A stretch of 64,000 nucleotides of DNA from Erinaceus europaeus (GCF_950295315.1 NC_080172.1:76589118-76653117); one strand, 5' to 3'; shown: positions 10,076 to 21,885, numbered from the stretch's first letter. The notes: generated from the letters alone by a model not told the origin. Program-made: numbers and translations.

Positions 10076-12809
10076 CTATTTTCTACAATCATTCTTCAAT
10101 AAGAACCAAGCAGCAGAAACATTGAGGATAACTTGTCCAATGTGGGAATCCTGTATTTCTGAGTAGATACAGGTCTATACCTAAGAGTTTGGTATCCTCT
10201 TGCAAAAGTTGGGGTTCCTAACTAGGCCGAGTGCTACAACAGACACACCTCTATATAAAAGCTGCTTAAAGGCAACTCCTGAGTAGGGGCAGACTCCATT
10301 CAGAAAGCAGGTCACATTTGCTTTAACAAAGTAACAAATGGACAGTCCCCATGAAGCATAGCCTCATGGGATATGAACAAGCAGCCTCTCATAAACACAT
10401 TATATATTCTGCAATTAGATATAGATTTGATTTTCTATTATCCTGTTTTGGTTTACTCTTCCCATTCCTCCCCCACCAGTTGAGAATTAACTGTTAAAAA
10501 CAAAATCAACCTGCAGAGAAAAAGTCATTTCAGATTAATGACTAAAGCCCTAGGCTGTTGGTTTAGTGTTTAATTTGGCTCCTTCCCAGCCCAGTGCTAT
10601 GTAGGAGATAGGTCACCCCACATAAGTTTCTTCACTAACCAGATGATTTTGGTTTTTAGAAAATATGTACATTGGTAAACTGTCAAAGGGAGTTGTACTG
10701 AAGGTATGCATTATTCAGAGAGAGAAAATATTTCCAGCACTATTTAAAGTCTTCATTCCTGACAATGCATCAAGAATTCAACATAGTAATCTTATTGTTT
10801 TAGCTATTGCTTTTACCATTACCCATGCAACACAACTGGAAAAAAACAAAACAAAAAACTAATGATAATTCCCCCTCTTCCTTCCACCCCCACTGAGTTT
10901 TATGTGTGACTTTCTTTTTTTAACTTTCAGTTTGGGGTGAATGCACCTAACAATCCACCATCTGGTATCCAAATATTTTTACAGACATGAATCCAAATAC
11001 CACAAGATCATTGTCATGGCTCAGGTTATGCGGGTCTTTTCTCAGGCAGTTTTGTATTAAATGTGATTATTCTTGAACTGTGAGAATCTCTGCCAGGATC
11101 ATAAGATTTAGCCTTGAGAAGAAAATTCACTGTGTTGACCAATAAGGAAAATCAATCTGGAAGAGAGGACTCCCTCTGGAGCTAATGTCAAGAAAAAAAG
11201 GGGGGGGCTTTTATTTTTGTTATCATACTCAGCAGTGTAACAAACTGAATCAAAGTGACAACTTCTGCTGCATTCCTACTCTAATCATCACAGTGGAAGA
11301 AGATAAGATGAGAGTAAGCTTTGTGGGAATCAAGTTTCAGCACTGTCAGGTGTAATCAGAACCTGGGCTTTAAAACAAAGGCCTCCACTCCACCTCCTCA
11401 GCCAGAGGATAGTTCACTCTCCCATTCCTAGGCTCGAGGGGCAAAAAGAAGGATCAAGACTTCAAGACAGCAAAACAAAAGAAAGCTTAAAGGATAGGTA
11501 GCTCCTCCTCTTTACACACTGCCACCAACACATCTATATTTAATATCAGATTCTCTTCTGCTCCAACGTAATAATGCCATTAGGTTTTCCCCCAGAAAAC
11601 ATAGCTTGTAATTTTAAAAGCTTAAGAATCTCTTCTTAACTTATGTAAAGAAAGTTGATTAGTGAGTCCGTGTGTTTTAGAGTTCTTAGAGCAACACTAC
11701 ACTGTGAAATCAGAAAGGTAGAAAAGCACTTTTCTTCTGAAAGAAAAATGTCACCAAAAATGCTCAGAATGTCACCTAAATTTCTAGAGCACAGAGAAAA
11801 TTGCTTTTGTTGATGACTATACTACACCACACCAATAAATTTTGTACATTTTGAAATTTGTATTGCTGGATTCCCTGGCAAAACTAAAGATAAGGTCAAA
11901 GGGGGACCAAGGATAGTTTGGGGGAGCAATAGATGGGGGGGGGTGACACACCCTCACTGTGCCAGTGAAACTAATGAGGAGATCCCTGGAAACACACATT
12001 GTTGAGAGATCTTTTTGGAAAGACTGTCCAAGAACTGGGTTTTGAAGCCTGGACTTGGGAGGAAAGGGAGAGATAACAGATCCATTCCAGTGATGGGCAA
12101 AATAAGGGGCAGTCGAAACGTGTTAGAGTGTCTGTGCGAGCTGGAGATGGTGAGGAGCTGAGGAAGTGAAGACATGGGTTACAAGGTGATAACTTGAGGA
12201 AATTAAAATGCTGTAGTGTGGGAAAAGAACAATTAGTCAAGGCAGAGGAGCAGGAAGAAATACAGAATGAGTTACAATCAGAGGAAGCCAGCCAGCAACA
12301 AAGAGGGATGGCAGGTGGGGGCCAAGAGGAGTCAGAGAAATGACTTGGGAATGCTGGCTCCCTTTAGATTCCTATTCCAGTCAGGACCTTACTGTGGGGT
12401 TGCTGTGCTTCATACTTTAACCCCTTGATGCCTTGGAGAGTCAGGGTCCAAGGCAGCTATCTTTATTCAGGCAGCTCTTTGAGGATGTTGCATGACTATT
12501 ATCAACTGCAGATAGGAATGATTTCATAAATAGTTGAGAAAAACCTGCCCCCTCCACCTCCCCAAAAGGGCAAAAATTTAAACTTGGATCACACGAATGT
12601 CCATCAGGAACATAAGAAACATCTACAGCATAAGTATTCAAAAGTGTAGAAGGTTTAAGATCAAGAAGAAAGCATTCATGCAAGTGAAAAAAAAATTAAG
12701 AAGACATGCAAAAGTGTTTACAAATAGTTTCTATGACTACTGAAAGTACATAAAGGGGATAAAATGTTTTCCGTAAGTAGTAGGAAATGATAGAAAAATA
12801 TATAGTCAT
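10076..12809. other. Longest stretch without a recognised repeat
   Basis: About 2.7 kb with no recognised transposon and no ORF above background. It is the best place in the window to look for conserved host non-coding elements. I see G runs at 11202-11208 and 11935-11943 but no gene structure. Confidence 0.5.
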
Positions 12810-12963
12810 GGTCCGGGTGGTGGTGCAGTGGATAAAGCATTGGACTCTCAAGCATGAGGTCCTGAGTTCAATCCCTGGCAGCACATGTACCAGAGTAAAA
12901 TCTGATTCTTTCTCTCTCCTCCTATCTTTCTCATGCATAAATAAATAAAATATTTTTTTAAAA
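12810..12963 (+). mobile_element. SINE-D with TSD
   Basis: 'gtggtgcagtggataaagca', 'tctcaagcatgaggtcctga', 'gttcaatccctggcagcaca', CTCTC body, AAATAAAT tail. Flanked by 'agaaaaatatatagtcat' (12792-12809 and 12964-12981). Confidence 0.93.
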
Positions 12964-13130
12964 AGAAAAATATATAGTCATTAATGAACCGAGAATTTTT
13001 TTTTCTTTTAGAGTTGCCTATTTTTAACCCAATGTGTTTATTACACAAGATTATTGGCACAAGACAAAAAGAGTAATTGTAAGCTCAAAATAAAATTTTG
13101 CCTTTGACTCATTCCTAAAAATTAGCTGAG

Positions 13131-13282
13131 TGGCCTGGGAGGTGGCACAGAGGGCAGAGTGCATTCCTTGCCTGTGTGAGGTCCCTGAGTCCTATTGCTG
13201 GCACTACATATGTTTGAGCACTGCTCTGGTCTCTCTCACAAAAGCAAATCAATATGAAACAAACTAAAAAATAAAGAAGAAA
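13131..13282 (+). mobile_element. SINE-D, diverged
   Basis: 'gtggcctgggaggtggcaca' head, 'gaggtccctgagtcctattg', and an A-rich tail. More decayed than the copy at 12.8 kb. Confidence 0.7.
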
Positions 13283-13340
13283 TGGTAGAAATCTAAGAGG
13301 AAGCTCAGTTTTACTATCCAGGTATTAAGATCATGGGAGA

Positions 13341-13613
13341 GGGAGTCGGGCGGTAGCGCAGCGGGTTAAGCGCAGGCGGCACAATGCGCAAGGATGGCGT
13401 AAGAATCCCCTGGAGCCCCTGGCTCTCCACCTGCAGGGGAGTCGCTTCATAGGAGGTGAAGCAGGTCTGCAGGTGTCTGTCTTTCTCTCTCCCTCTCTGT
13501 CTTCCCTTCTTCTCTCCATTTCTCTCTGTCCTATCCAACAGCGACATCAATAATAACTACAACAATAAAACAAAGGCAACAAAAGGGAATAAATAAATAA
13601 ATATTAAAAAAAA
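13341..13613 (+). mobile_element. SINE-C (ERI type) with TSD
   Basis: Full-length sense copy: 'gggagtcgggcggtagcgca', 'gcgggttaagcgcaggcggc', body, then the AACAA/AATAA tail. Flanked by 'aagatcatgggaga' (13327-13340 and 13614-13627). It gives a clean 5' end for this family. Confidence 0.95.
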
Positions 13614-13706
13614 AAGATCATGGGAGAATGAACTAGAGCAGCTAGAGCCCTTGAATAGCAAGGCTGAGTTGATGATAAAGCTGATGCTAGATAAGATTAG
13701 GAGAAC

Positions 13707-14446
13707 CAGTGAGAATGTCAGACATCAGAAAAGGTAACAGCAGCAAATGCTGGAGAGGGTGTGGGGTCAAAGGAACCCTTCTACACTGCTGGTGGGAATT
13801 GTCAATTGGTCCAACCTCTGTGGAGAGCAGTCTGGAGAACTCTCAGAAGGCTAGAAATGGACCTACCCTATGGTCCTGCAATTCCTCTCCTGGGGATATA
13901 TCCTAAGGAACCCAACACATCCATCCAAGAAGATCTGTGTACACATATGTTCTTGGCAGCACAATTTGTAATAGCCAAAACCTGGAAGCAACCCAGGTGT
14001 CCAACAACAGATGAGTGGCTGGGCAAGTTGTGGTACATATACACAATAGAATACTACTCAGCTGTAAAAAATGGTGATTCACCATTTTCAGCTGATCTTG
14101 GATGCACCTTGAAAAAATCATGTTGAGTGAAATAAGTCAGAAACAGAAGGATGAATATGGGATGATCTCACTCTCAGGCAGAAGTTGAAAAACAAGATCA
14201 GAAAAGAAACCACAAGTAGAACCTGAAATGGAATTGGCGTATTGCACCAAAGTAAAAGACTCTGGGGTGGATGGGTGGGTGGGGAGAATACAGGTCCAAG
14301 AAGGATTCAGAGGACCTAGTGGGGGTTGTATTGTTATATGGGAAACTAGGGAATGTTATGCATGTACAAACTATTATACTTACTGTTGAATGTAAAACAT
14401 TAATTCCCCAATTAAAAAAAAAATCAGAAAAGAAAAAGAAAAAAAA
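13707..14446 (+). mobile_element. 5'-truncated L1 with TSD
   Basis: Starts inside late ORF2 at the Cys-rich region ([16 protein letters not shown]) and runs to the normal L1 end plus an A-rich tail. Flanked by 'aagattaggagaac' (13693-13706 and 14447-14460). The ORF2 remnant is readable for about 120 codons with one shift near 13800. Confidence 0.95.
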
Positions 14447-14460
14447 AAGATTAGGAGAAC

Positions 14461-14966
14461 TAGATACTAGGATTAGAAAGTGGCTAATAAGGCAAATTGA
14501 GGATTTTCAATATTCCTGTGTCTGCCTAGGAAATGAAATAAATGCTCAGACATAAATGAAGAAGAACTTATGAGAGAGAAGAAAAAACAAAAGACTATAA
14601 AACCAGCTTACTTGGAAAAAAGATTTTTTAAAAAATAGGGGGAGGGGTCTTTGAAACAACGCTAAGAGAGTGTAAAAGTGAACTGAGAAAATCTAAAGTA
14701 GCCAATGATGGAAGGATGGACAAAAATGACAATTAGGACAAAATGACAATAAAAGACTCCTAAAATATCTTAAGTAACTGAGTGAAGGGAGCATTCAGGA
14801 ACACTTGAAATTAGTTTTATATTTATTTGTTTTAATTATTTTTTGGTCTAATATTCACAAGGGCAATAAAACACACCAACAATTAAAATGGTGTCAAAGC
14901 AGTGACAAGTTAAGGGCAAGTAGGACTTCTGCCTATAAATTAAGCTGCTTTAAAAGAGGCAATTGG
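14461..14966. other. Unassigned DNA
   Basis: Its start has an ORF1-like purine-rich look ('gattagaaagtggctaataa'), but no family can be assigned and no gene is seen. Confidence 0.4.
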
Positions 14967-15097
14967 GGTGCGGGGAGGGTAGATTGCATAATGGTTATGC
15001 AAAGAGACACTAATCCCTGAGGCTCCAAAGTCCCAGGTTCAGCCCCAGCAGCAGCATAAACCAGAGCTGATCAGTGCTCTGGTTAAAAAAAAAAAAA
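14967..15097 (+). mobile_element. SINE-A
   Basis: 'ttgcataatggttatgcaaa' head, 'cccaggttcagccccagcag' B box, poly(A). Imperfect flanking repeats 'agaggcaatt' and 'aaaggcaact' look like an aged TSD. Confidence 0.88.
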
Positions 15098-15405
15098 GGC
15101 AACTCTTACATGGGAAGGAAAAGTCAGAGATGAACATTACCTTGATGTAAAGTTTAGATGACTCCTTGGAAAGATGCTTGGGGAAATTTATGCCAAGTAA
15201 ATCTAGCACTCAGTTACTAGGTAGTACCTACAGTTGGGAAATCTTCTATATAAATAGAAATTTTCTGCAACAGGATTAAGACACAACTTTAAAGATGGAA
15301 ATGGAATTATACAGAGAGATGGCTGTGGAATCTGCTTGGTGAAAGTCCTTAGATATGAAAGATGAATTCTCCAAGGATAAATTGCCTTGTATAAGAAAAG
15401 CATCT
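15098..15405. other. Unassigned DNA
   Basis: No gene or repeat recognised between two SINE-A copies. Confidence 0.5.
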
Positions 15406-15535
15406 GTGGGGGTAGATAGCATAATGGTTATGCAAAGAGACTCTTCATCTCTGAGGCTCCAAGTTTCAATCCCCACACCACCACAAGCCAGAGCTGAACA
15501 GTGCAGTGCTCTGGTTAAATAATAATGAAAAATTC
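15406..15535 (+). mobile_element. SINE-A
   Basis: 'agcataatggttatgcaaag' head, shortened B-box region 'caagtttcaatccccaca', 'gagctgaacagtgcagtgct' end with a small 'gtgca' duplication, A-rich tail. Confidence 0.88.
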
Positions 15536-16163
15536 AAGAAAGAAAGAAAAGTATCAGGAATTGAAGGCAGGCAGAAAGAAGGGAAGGAAAGAGAGGAAGT
15601 GAAAGAGGAGCTGAGGAAAGTGAGGTGATGTTAAGGACCCCATCAGAGAGCCAACATTGTCCAGAATGGGTGGGTGAATCTTAAGCTCCAGGGTATGTAA
15701 TACTTGATTTTACCTTATGAGGTATACTGCACTGTGCTGTAATGTGATAGAATCCCAGTTCAGCAGGTGTGGCATCCATGGAGTGCAGCTCTCAGATCTC
15801 TGGAGAGCCTGCTGCATCCTCCAGCTGCCATGCACTTGGGACTAAAGGCAATGCTCACATCAAGACCACAGTCTCCCAGGCCATTGACTAAAAGCAGGTG
15901 GTAATTATAGCTACTCACGGCTCCTCCAGTGGGCTATCTTTGCTCCAGATCTCACCTAGCTCTCTGCTCAGGACTTTCTCAGCTGCCTGCAGCCTCAGGC
16001 TTCTCTATCAAATTTTTCCTTCTCGCCTTCTTCACAGGTGTCAGACCTTCATTCTGGTCTGAGGTGCTCCCTACCTCCTCCCTTTCCTCTCCTCCTCCTT
16101 TTCCTCCCCTTTTTCTTCCCTTCATCCTTCACAAACATGTTCCTCAATAAATCTTTTGCACTT
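15536..16163. other. Unassigned DNA
   Basis: No gene supported. CT-rich at 16070-16125. Short frames here lack family features. Confidence 0.45.
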
Positions 16164-16574
16164 TATTTATTGGAGAGAGAGAGAGAGAGAGAAATTGAGA
16201 GGCTAGGCGTTGGCACACCTGGCTAAGTACTCACCTACACAGCACAAGGACCTGGGTCCATGTCCTTGGTCCCCACCTGCAGGGGGAAAGCTTCATGAGG
16301 GGTGAAGCAGGGCTGCAGTTATCATTCTGTTCCTCTCCCTCTCTATCTTCTAAGGTCTTCTCAATTTCTGTCTCTATCCAATAATAAATAAAACATTTAA
16401 GAGAGAGAGAGAAACTGAAAGGGAGGGAGGAGATAGAGAGGGAAAGAGACACCTGTAGTATTGCTTCATTGCTTGTGAGGCTTCCTTTCTGCAAATGTGG
16501 ACTGGGGGCTTGAACTGGGGTCTTTGCATATCTTAACATGTGAGCTCAACCAGGTGCACTGCCACCAGGCCCCT
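16164..16574 (-). mobile_element. SINE-B antisense, with TSD, split by a sense SINE-B
   Basis: Outer element: T-rich tail, (GA)n, then after the inner insertion 'gaaactgaaagggagggagg' and 'accaggtgcactgccaccag'. Flanked by 'tcttttgcactt' (16152-16163 and 16575-16586). Confidence 0.88.
16202..16398 (+). mobile_element. SINE-B nested inside an opposite SINE-B
   Basis: 'gcgttggcacacctggctaa', 'aaggacctgggtccatgtcc', 'gggggaaagcttcatgaggg', tail 'aataataaataaaa'. It lies in the purine tract of the older copy, so the two form an inverted pair. Confidence 0.85.
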
Positions 16575-16586
16575 TCTTTTGCACTT

Positions 16587-17182
16587 GTAATCCAGACTTG
16601 GTGCCTGGATTTCAGAGGACCAGAACTAATACACTGGGATGATTTTCTTGGAATAAAGTATGGGCCTGCAAGAATTGGAGCAGTTTCCATGGTGGTGTGA
16701 CATGGTGTGGAAAAGAGAAAACACAAGCAGGACATGAAGAGCTGAGTGGGACTTAAGACTGAAGCAGAAGCAGAATAGTAGAGCCCAGAAAAGACTAGGA
16801 GAACAGTGCTCCAGGAATATCTAGAGATTTGGATTGAGAAGCTGGGTTTTCCACTTCACTTTAATCTTGAAATTAAAAGCTAACTCCAGCAGCTGGAGAA
16901 CTTTACAGGGCATGCAGATATTTGCTGTGACTAAGCAGGTACAAAACAAGAAGGAGGACTTACAGCCCCAGGGCGATGTGAAAGCCCATGGACATGTCAT
17001 CTTATTTGTAGCTCCTATTTCAGGCCTGTGTATAAAGAAAGCTGGCAAGATTTGCTTAGTGAATGAGACCTGCAGCTCTAAGTGAGCACAAGTCTCTTGA
17101 TCTAGATGAATTATGCTAGGATGCAATGAACCTGTGAGTGATGCCACCAAATCATAGTTAGTGGTCATTTAAAAATTTGGGA
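16587..17182. other. Unassigned DNA
   Basis: No recognised repeat or gene. Overlapping short frames exist on both strands at 16821-17168, but neither shows a domain. Confidence 0.45.
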
Positions 17183-17400
17183 GAAAGCCTACAAGATAGC
17201 TCTCCTATATAAAGCCCCTGTTTTGCCATATACAACCCAGGTACCAATCTGACTCCCACTCCACTGGGGAAAGTTTCAGTGATGTGGTATCAGTGCCGAT
17301 GGTATCTCCGTATGTCTCTACCTGAAAAATTCAACCTAGACTGATGAAACCCTGCAATGAACAAGGAAGGGGGTGGGGGGAAGAAAGAAAGAAAAAAAAA
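17183..17400 (+). mobile_element. SINE-E (older tRNA-like SINE)
   Basis: 'cctgttttgccatatacaac' and 'ccaggtaccaatctgactcc' match the layout of the copy at 57.6 kb ('ttgctctgccatgtatatga'). It ends in an A-rich tail. Confidence 0.55.
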
Positions 17401-17424
17401 AGTTGGAAGAAAAAGGAGGATTAT

Positions 17425-17560
17425 GACATTCAAGGAGGTAGCCCAGTGGACAGGGGTTAGGATTGGCATGCTTGAGGTTCCTACTTCTATCCATCCTGGC
17501 ACTATGTATGCCAGAGAGGGTATTCTGGTTCTCTAAATAAATCACTCCTTTTTGAAAGGA
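17425..17560 (+). mobile_element. SINE-D-like, diverged
   Basis: 'gaggtagcccagtggacagg', 'catgcttgaggttcctactt', 'ctctaaataaatc' tail. Strongly diverged from the young SINE-D copies. Confidence 0.55.
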
Positions 17561-17917
17561 ATTATGTATTGGGGAACAGAATAATTATTATATTCCAAAT
17601 TATATTCTAAATTAAATCAGGATAACTGGCTGACTTTGTTAATGCAGAGGATGCACACAATATGATCAATTTTATATTTTAACACAATTGCTTGACTCTG
17701 CAAGAAAATCTTTCTATTCCTTATAACCACCTCTGCTTTACTTGCTTCTAGTTATACATGAATTCTTGAGATTCACTTAATCTAAAGAGGGGTGGAGGTG
17801 ATGACAGCTGGTATTATTGGCTATGTTAAGTACTTCCACTCACATTATCAACCTATGATTTTATAAAATGAAAAGGGTCCACTACAGTGAATTTTCTTGA
17901 GCAACAAAAACTGTCCT
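17561..17917. other. Unassigned DNA
   Basis: AT-rich, no gene or named repeat. Confidence 0.45.
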
Positions 17918-18030
17918 CTGACCTAGTGGGTGTTGTATTGGTATGTGGAAAACTGAGAAATGTTATGCATGTACAAATTATTGTATTTACTGTTGAATGT
18001 AAAACATTAATCCCCCAATAAAGAAATAAT
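17918..18030 (+). mobile_element. Very short L1 3' end
   Basis: Begins 'acctagtgggtgttgtattg' and ends at the normal 'ccccaataaagaaataattt'. Flanks 'aactgtcctctg' and 'acctatcctctg' look like an aged TSD. Confidence 0.88.
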
Positions 18031-18314
18031 TTAAAAAAACCTATCCTCTGTCCTGGTGCACATTTTAAATACCTCTCATGCACTCTCTTCCCCCCCCTTT
18101 TAAAGTCATATTCTTGACTAGAATAATTCATAGTGAGAACCACTAGAGTGTCAGTCAGATATGGCTGCTGCCAAGAAGGAAATCAAACACTGAGATGAGA
18201 AGCAGGAGAGTTTGAATCCTGGTGGCAGGGAGAAACCACATCCTCAGAAGAGACCTAGTAAACTGCCATGCTTCTCTGTGCCAAATGGAGCAGGTTAGAC
18301 CTAAAGAATGTCAT

Positions 18315-18466
18315 TGGGTCCATACTCCCAGAGCGTTAAAGAATAGGAAAGCCATTGGGGGAGGGGATGGGATACAGAGTTCTGGTGGTGGGAACTGTGT
18401 GGAGTTGTACCCCTCTTATCCTATGGTTTTGTTAATGTCTCCTTTTTTAAATAAATAAATAAATGT
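18315..18466 (+). mobile_element. Family N retroposon, 5'-truncated
   Basis: 'gggtccatactcccagagcg' to 'gtacccctcttatcctatgg', then 'ttaaataaataaataaatg'. Only the last 150 bp of the family are present. Confidence 0.85.
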
Positions 18467-19165
18467 CAGCAATTTCATCTTCCCACACAGCTACTCTATA
18501 ATAATTAGCTTTACTATGTTTTTCACAAGCTGTTACCTTAATTATTTTTAATTAGATTGTTCATGCATTCAAGTTGTTTACAAGCACTTTTCTTTTTATA
18601 GCATATCAATAAACAGTAGAGGAAACTACCACCTTGGAGAAAGTGACAAGTTTTTACTAGGTGGGCCATGGCCCAGAGTATAGAGTGGCTTCCTCTGTTC
18701 CAACGTAGAGACTATCTCCCCTCCAGAGATGGTGGGACTCCCCCTCAATGAGCAGGGACTAAGTCCCATGTATGTCCTCTGTGGTCATTAATGTGCACTA
18801 AGCAAATAACTTAATACATTTTTTTGTAATTTCATTATTAGTAAGTTAAAAATGGTTTGCAAAATTACAAAGATTTCAGATGCAAAGTTTCATACCCATA
18901 TATGTATAGGTGTGAAACTTAACACATCCACTATGAAAGTTCTATGTGCCTCTGCCCTGCCTTGCCCTGCCCCCCTTAACCCCTATAACTGCCATAGTTC
19001 TCACAAAGATAATAATCTGTTTCTGGTATGTTCCTCTGACAACAAATTCATGCCATAGTAAATACTGAAAGTTATGGATGGTTAGTGGTCAGTTTTTGTA
19101 AAAAAAAAAAAAAAATCACATATTTGGCATTTCTTAGCTATCCAGTTTGACTCCAGATTTTACCT
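18467..19165. other. Unassigned DNA
   Basis: AT-rich, no gene or recognised repeat. Confidence 0.45.
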
Positions 19166-19470
19166 TTTTTTTTTTTTTTTTTTTTTTGCTTCTAAGGTTA
19201 TCACTGGGACTGGGAGCCTGCACTACGAATCCACTGCTCCTGGAGGCCATCTCTCTTTTCGGTTGTTGCTGCTGCTGCTGCTGTTGTTGTTGGATAGGAC
19301 AGAGAGAAACTAAGAGTAGGGAGAGACAGAGAGGCGGACAGAAAGACTTTTGCAGCCCTGCTTCACCGCTTGTGAAGCGACCCGCCCCCCTGCAGGTGGG
19401 GGGGCTCCAAACCGGATCCTTGCGCAGGCCCTTGTGGTGCGCTATCGCCCGCCCGCCCCTCCCCCCAGAT
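19166..19470 (-). mobile_element. SINE-C-type, antisense, long variant
   Basis: Poly(T), 'ggttatcactgggactggga' (3' extension), a (GCT)n/(GTT)n expansion at 19264-19292, 'gataggacagagagaaacta', 'cttcaccgcttgtgaagcga', and a GC-rich decayed head. Confidence 0.8.
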
Positions 19471-19545
19471 ATTCCTTTTTTTAAAAAAATTATTTATAAA
19501 ATGGAAACACTAACAAGACTATAAGATAAGAGAGGTACAAACCCA
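19471..19545 (-). mobile_element. Family N 3' end, antisense fragment
   Basis: 'aaaatggaaacactaacaag' and 'actataagataagagaggta' match the antisense ends of other Family N copies. 'ccagattttacctttt' occurs at about 19152 and 19547, so this piece and the SINE together are bracketed by one target duplication. Confidence 0.7.
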
Positions 19546-19997
19546 CCAGATTTTACCTTTTATCAGTTGTTCAACATGAAAAAGTCACACAACTTCTCAA
19601 GTTTTAAAATTTGTTCATATGTTAAATGGAGTCAGAGGCTCCAAATCAATTGAACTCTTTTGAAGATTCAAGAAGTATTGGGGTGGAAGTTAAGCCGTGC
19701 CAGCTTAGAGTGGTCAATGGCTCTTTATTTCTTCCTCCTCCTTCCTACCTTCTTTTATTTTCTTTCTCCTTCTGCTTTCAGCAATTTTGACAGGACAAAA
19801 TTGGAATTATTTAATTCTACACATCAGGATTTTTCTTTCAAGAATGGCAAATGTTTTATTTTAAACCATGAACAAAAATACATCACTTATACTTTATCCA
19901 AGTGAACAAAATCCAGTGGTGTATTAATTAAAGGAATTTTTTTATGCCACTGGCAGATATTTTTTGGAAGGAATGGGATGGGAGCTCAGTCAGGTGT

Positions 19998-20112
19998 TTT
20001 TTTAATTGGGAAAATTAATGGTTTACAGTAAATACAGTTGTTGATACATGTATAAAATTTCTCGGTATTCTGCAAAATACTCTCAACCCCAGCCTACACC
20101 TTCCTCCACCAC
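19998..20112 (-). mobile_element. Old L1 3' end, antisense
   Basis: 'gggaaaattaatggtttaca', 'gatacatgtataaaatttct' and 'ctcaaccccagcctacacct' form a diverged relative of the L1 end seen at 34.5 kb. Confidence 0.65.
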
Positions 20113-20122
20113 CATGCAGTGT

Positions 20123-20158
20123 AAAATATTTATTTATTCCCTTTCGTTGCCTTTGTTG
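20123..20158 (-). mobile_element. 36-bp SINE-C tail insertion with TSD
   Basis: Only the tail 'tttatttattccctttcgtt' and 'gcctttgtt' of SINE-C is present, exactly bracketed by 'catgcagtgt' (20113-20122 and 20159-20168). Confidence 0.8.
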
Positions 20159-20220
20159 CATGCAGTGTTTTAAAGTAAACCCTTAGCATCAGTTCCCAGC
20201 TGACGGAAAGGCCATTGGAG

Positions 20221-20268
20221 TCTATATAATATTCTATATAATAGTCTATATAATAGTCTATATAATAT
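20221..20268. repeat. Four-copy 12-bp tandem repeat
   Basis: The unit tctatataatat/g is repeated four times. It is AT-rich, and translated in reverse it gives the repetitive peptide IDYYIDYY, a composition artefact. Confidence 0.9.
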
Positions 20269-20452
20269 TCCTTGACTACTCTTTTGATGATCTGAAATCC
20301 TGACATGTTTGTGGATTGCTTGCAACACATTTAATATATAGTGACTGAATGAGGAATACCCATTATGAACATTGTACAGGCTTTTTTCTTACTTCGTTGT
20401 TCCTAAGTCTAGTCTTTACATAAATGCAAAAGAAAGTGAAAACAAGTTGATT

Positions 20453-20670
20453 CTCGCAGGAATCCTAGTTCAAGCCCGGGGCTCCCCACCTGCTGGCGGG
20501 TTGCTTCACAAGTGGTGAAGTGTCTTTCTCTCTCCCTTTCTGTCTTCCCTTCCCCCTCTCAATTTCTCTCTGTCCTATCTAAAAAAATGGGAAAAAAATA
20601 GTCATCAGGAGCCGTGGTTTTGTAGAGCCCACGCCAGCCCCAGAGATAAAAGAGCCTAGTTCCTTGCTCA
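20453..20670 (+). mobile_element. SINE-C, 5'-truncated, with 3' extension
   Basis: 'tagttcaagcccggggctcc', 'cttcacaagtggtgaag', CTCTC body, then 'catcaggagccgtggttttg' and 'cagccccagagataaaag'. Confidence 0.75.
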
Positions 20671-21234
20671 GTGACTTTACTTTCAATACTCAGAGGTTAT
20701 GCTTATGTGCTATTTTGAATATATATATCCTTCAGCCTGGTTGTTGGTAATCTGGGGTGTGTGTGGGGGGAGGGGGGCTGCTGAGGGGGAGGGGTAGCCA
20801 CTAGCTCACAGGAAAATGAACTGCAGATAAAGGGCCTATATTTTGCTAGTTTGAAGTTCTGCCTGTCGTGTTTATTGTCTAAAATCATTTTTTGACAATA
20901 GATGGAATTGTGTTGTGGTGTCTCTCTTCTTTATCTTGTTCAATAAAATAAAATAAAATAAAATAATTGCATTGGGAAGATTTCTTATAGTACCGTTCAT
21001 GCAAGAGAACTTGGGTTTGTTCCCCAAGTGCACTATTTAATTACTTTAAAATCATTTTAAAAGTTAGGAAAAGAAAAAAAAAAACAGCAAAAACTCAGTA
21101 GTCATTATACAGCTCTCTTCACAGTAAACTATTTAAAGAGCACAATGAGACTATAGATCTTAAGAAATCCATCCTTCTTATTTGTAAGGCTGCTAGTCAC
21201 CACCAGTATAGTGTGATCAAAATATTTTTTCATT
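20671..21234. other. Unassigned DNA
   Basis: No gene. A short (AAAAT)n run lies at 20941-20966 after a CTCT-rich bit that may be a SINE tail, and 20970-21025 holds a weak SINE-like phrase. Confidence 0.45.
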
Positions 21235-21250
21235 AAAAATGCTATCAGGT

Positions 21251-21737
21251 AAGCAAAAGTACACAATAGTCTGCAGTGAGTATCCCCCTAACACTTCATC
21301 TGCACTATTCCAGCCTTTAGGTCCATGATTGGTCAACAATTTGTTTGACTTTCTATGTTAACTCTCTTTTCAGCCACCAGGTTCCAGACGCCAGCTTGAT
21401 GCCAACCAGACTTCCCTGGGCAGAGGACCCCACCAATGTGTCCTGGAGCTCCGCTTCCCCAGAGACTCACCCTACTAGGGAAAGAGAGAGGCAGACTGGG
21501 AGTATGGATTGACCAGTCAATGCCCATGTTCGGCGGGGAAGCAATTACAGAAGCCAGACCTTCCACCTTCTGCATCCCACAATGACCTTGGGTCCATACT
21601 CCCAGAGGGATAAAGAATAGGAAAACTATCAGGGGATGGGATGGGATACAGAGATCTGGTGGTGGGAACTGTGTGGAGTTGTACCCCTCTTATCCTATGG
21701 TTTTGTCAGTGTCTCCTTTTTTAAATAAATTAATAAA
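21251..21737 (+). mobile_element. Family N, internally deleted form, with TSD
   Basis: Starts 'aagcaaaagtacacaatagt', carries the deletion junction 'gcagtgagtatccccctaac', and ends 'ttaaataaattaataaaa'. Flanks 'aaaaatgctatcaggt' and 'aaaaatgctactaggt' form the target duplication. Confidence 0.9.
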
Positions 21738-21751
21738 AAAAATGCTACTAG

Positions 21752-21885
21752 GTGACTCAGCAGGTAGATTCAGGACTTGCTTGTGAGAGAGCTTGGGTTT
21801 GATCCTCAGAAACATATGCTGGAGCTGACCTGGATTTGGTCTCCTTCTTTCTCATAAAATAGACAGATAGCAAATAATTTTTAAA
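21752..21885 (+). mobile_element. SINE-D-like, diverged
   Basis: 'tgactcagcaggtagattca', 'gagcttgggtttgatcctca', 'ctccttctttctcataaaat'. It has tRNA-like layout but weak family identity. Confidence 0.5.

Noticed and set aside
12810..12963. tRNA genes suggested by A- and B-box-like motifs
   Set aside because: These belong to SINEs with TSDs and A-rich tails. No cloverleaf with intact anticodon arm and acceptor stem was found.
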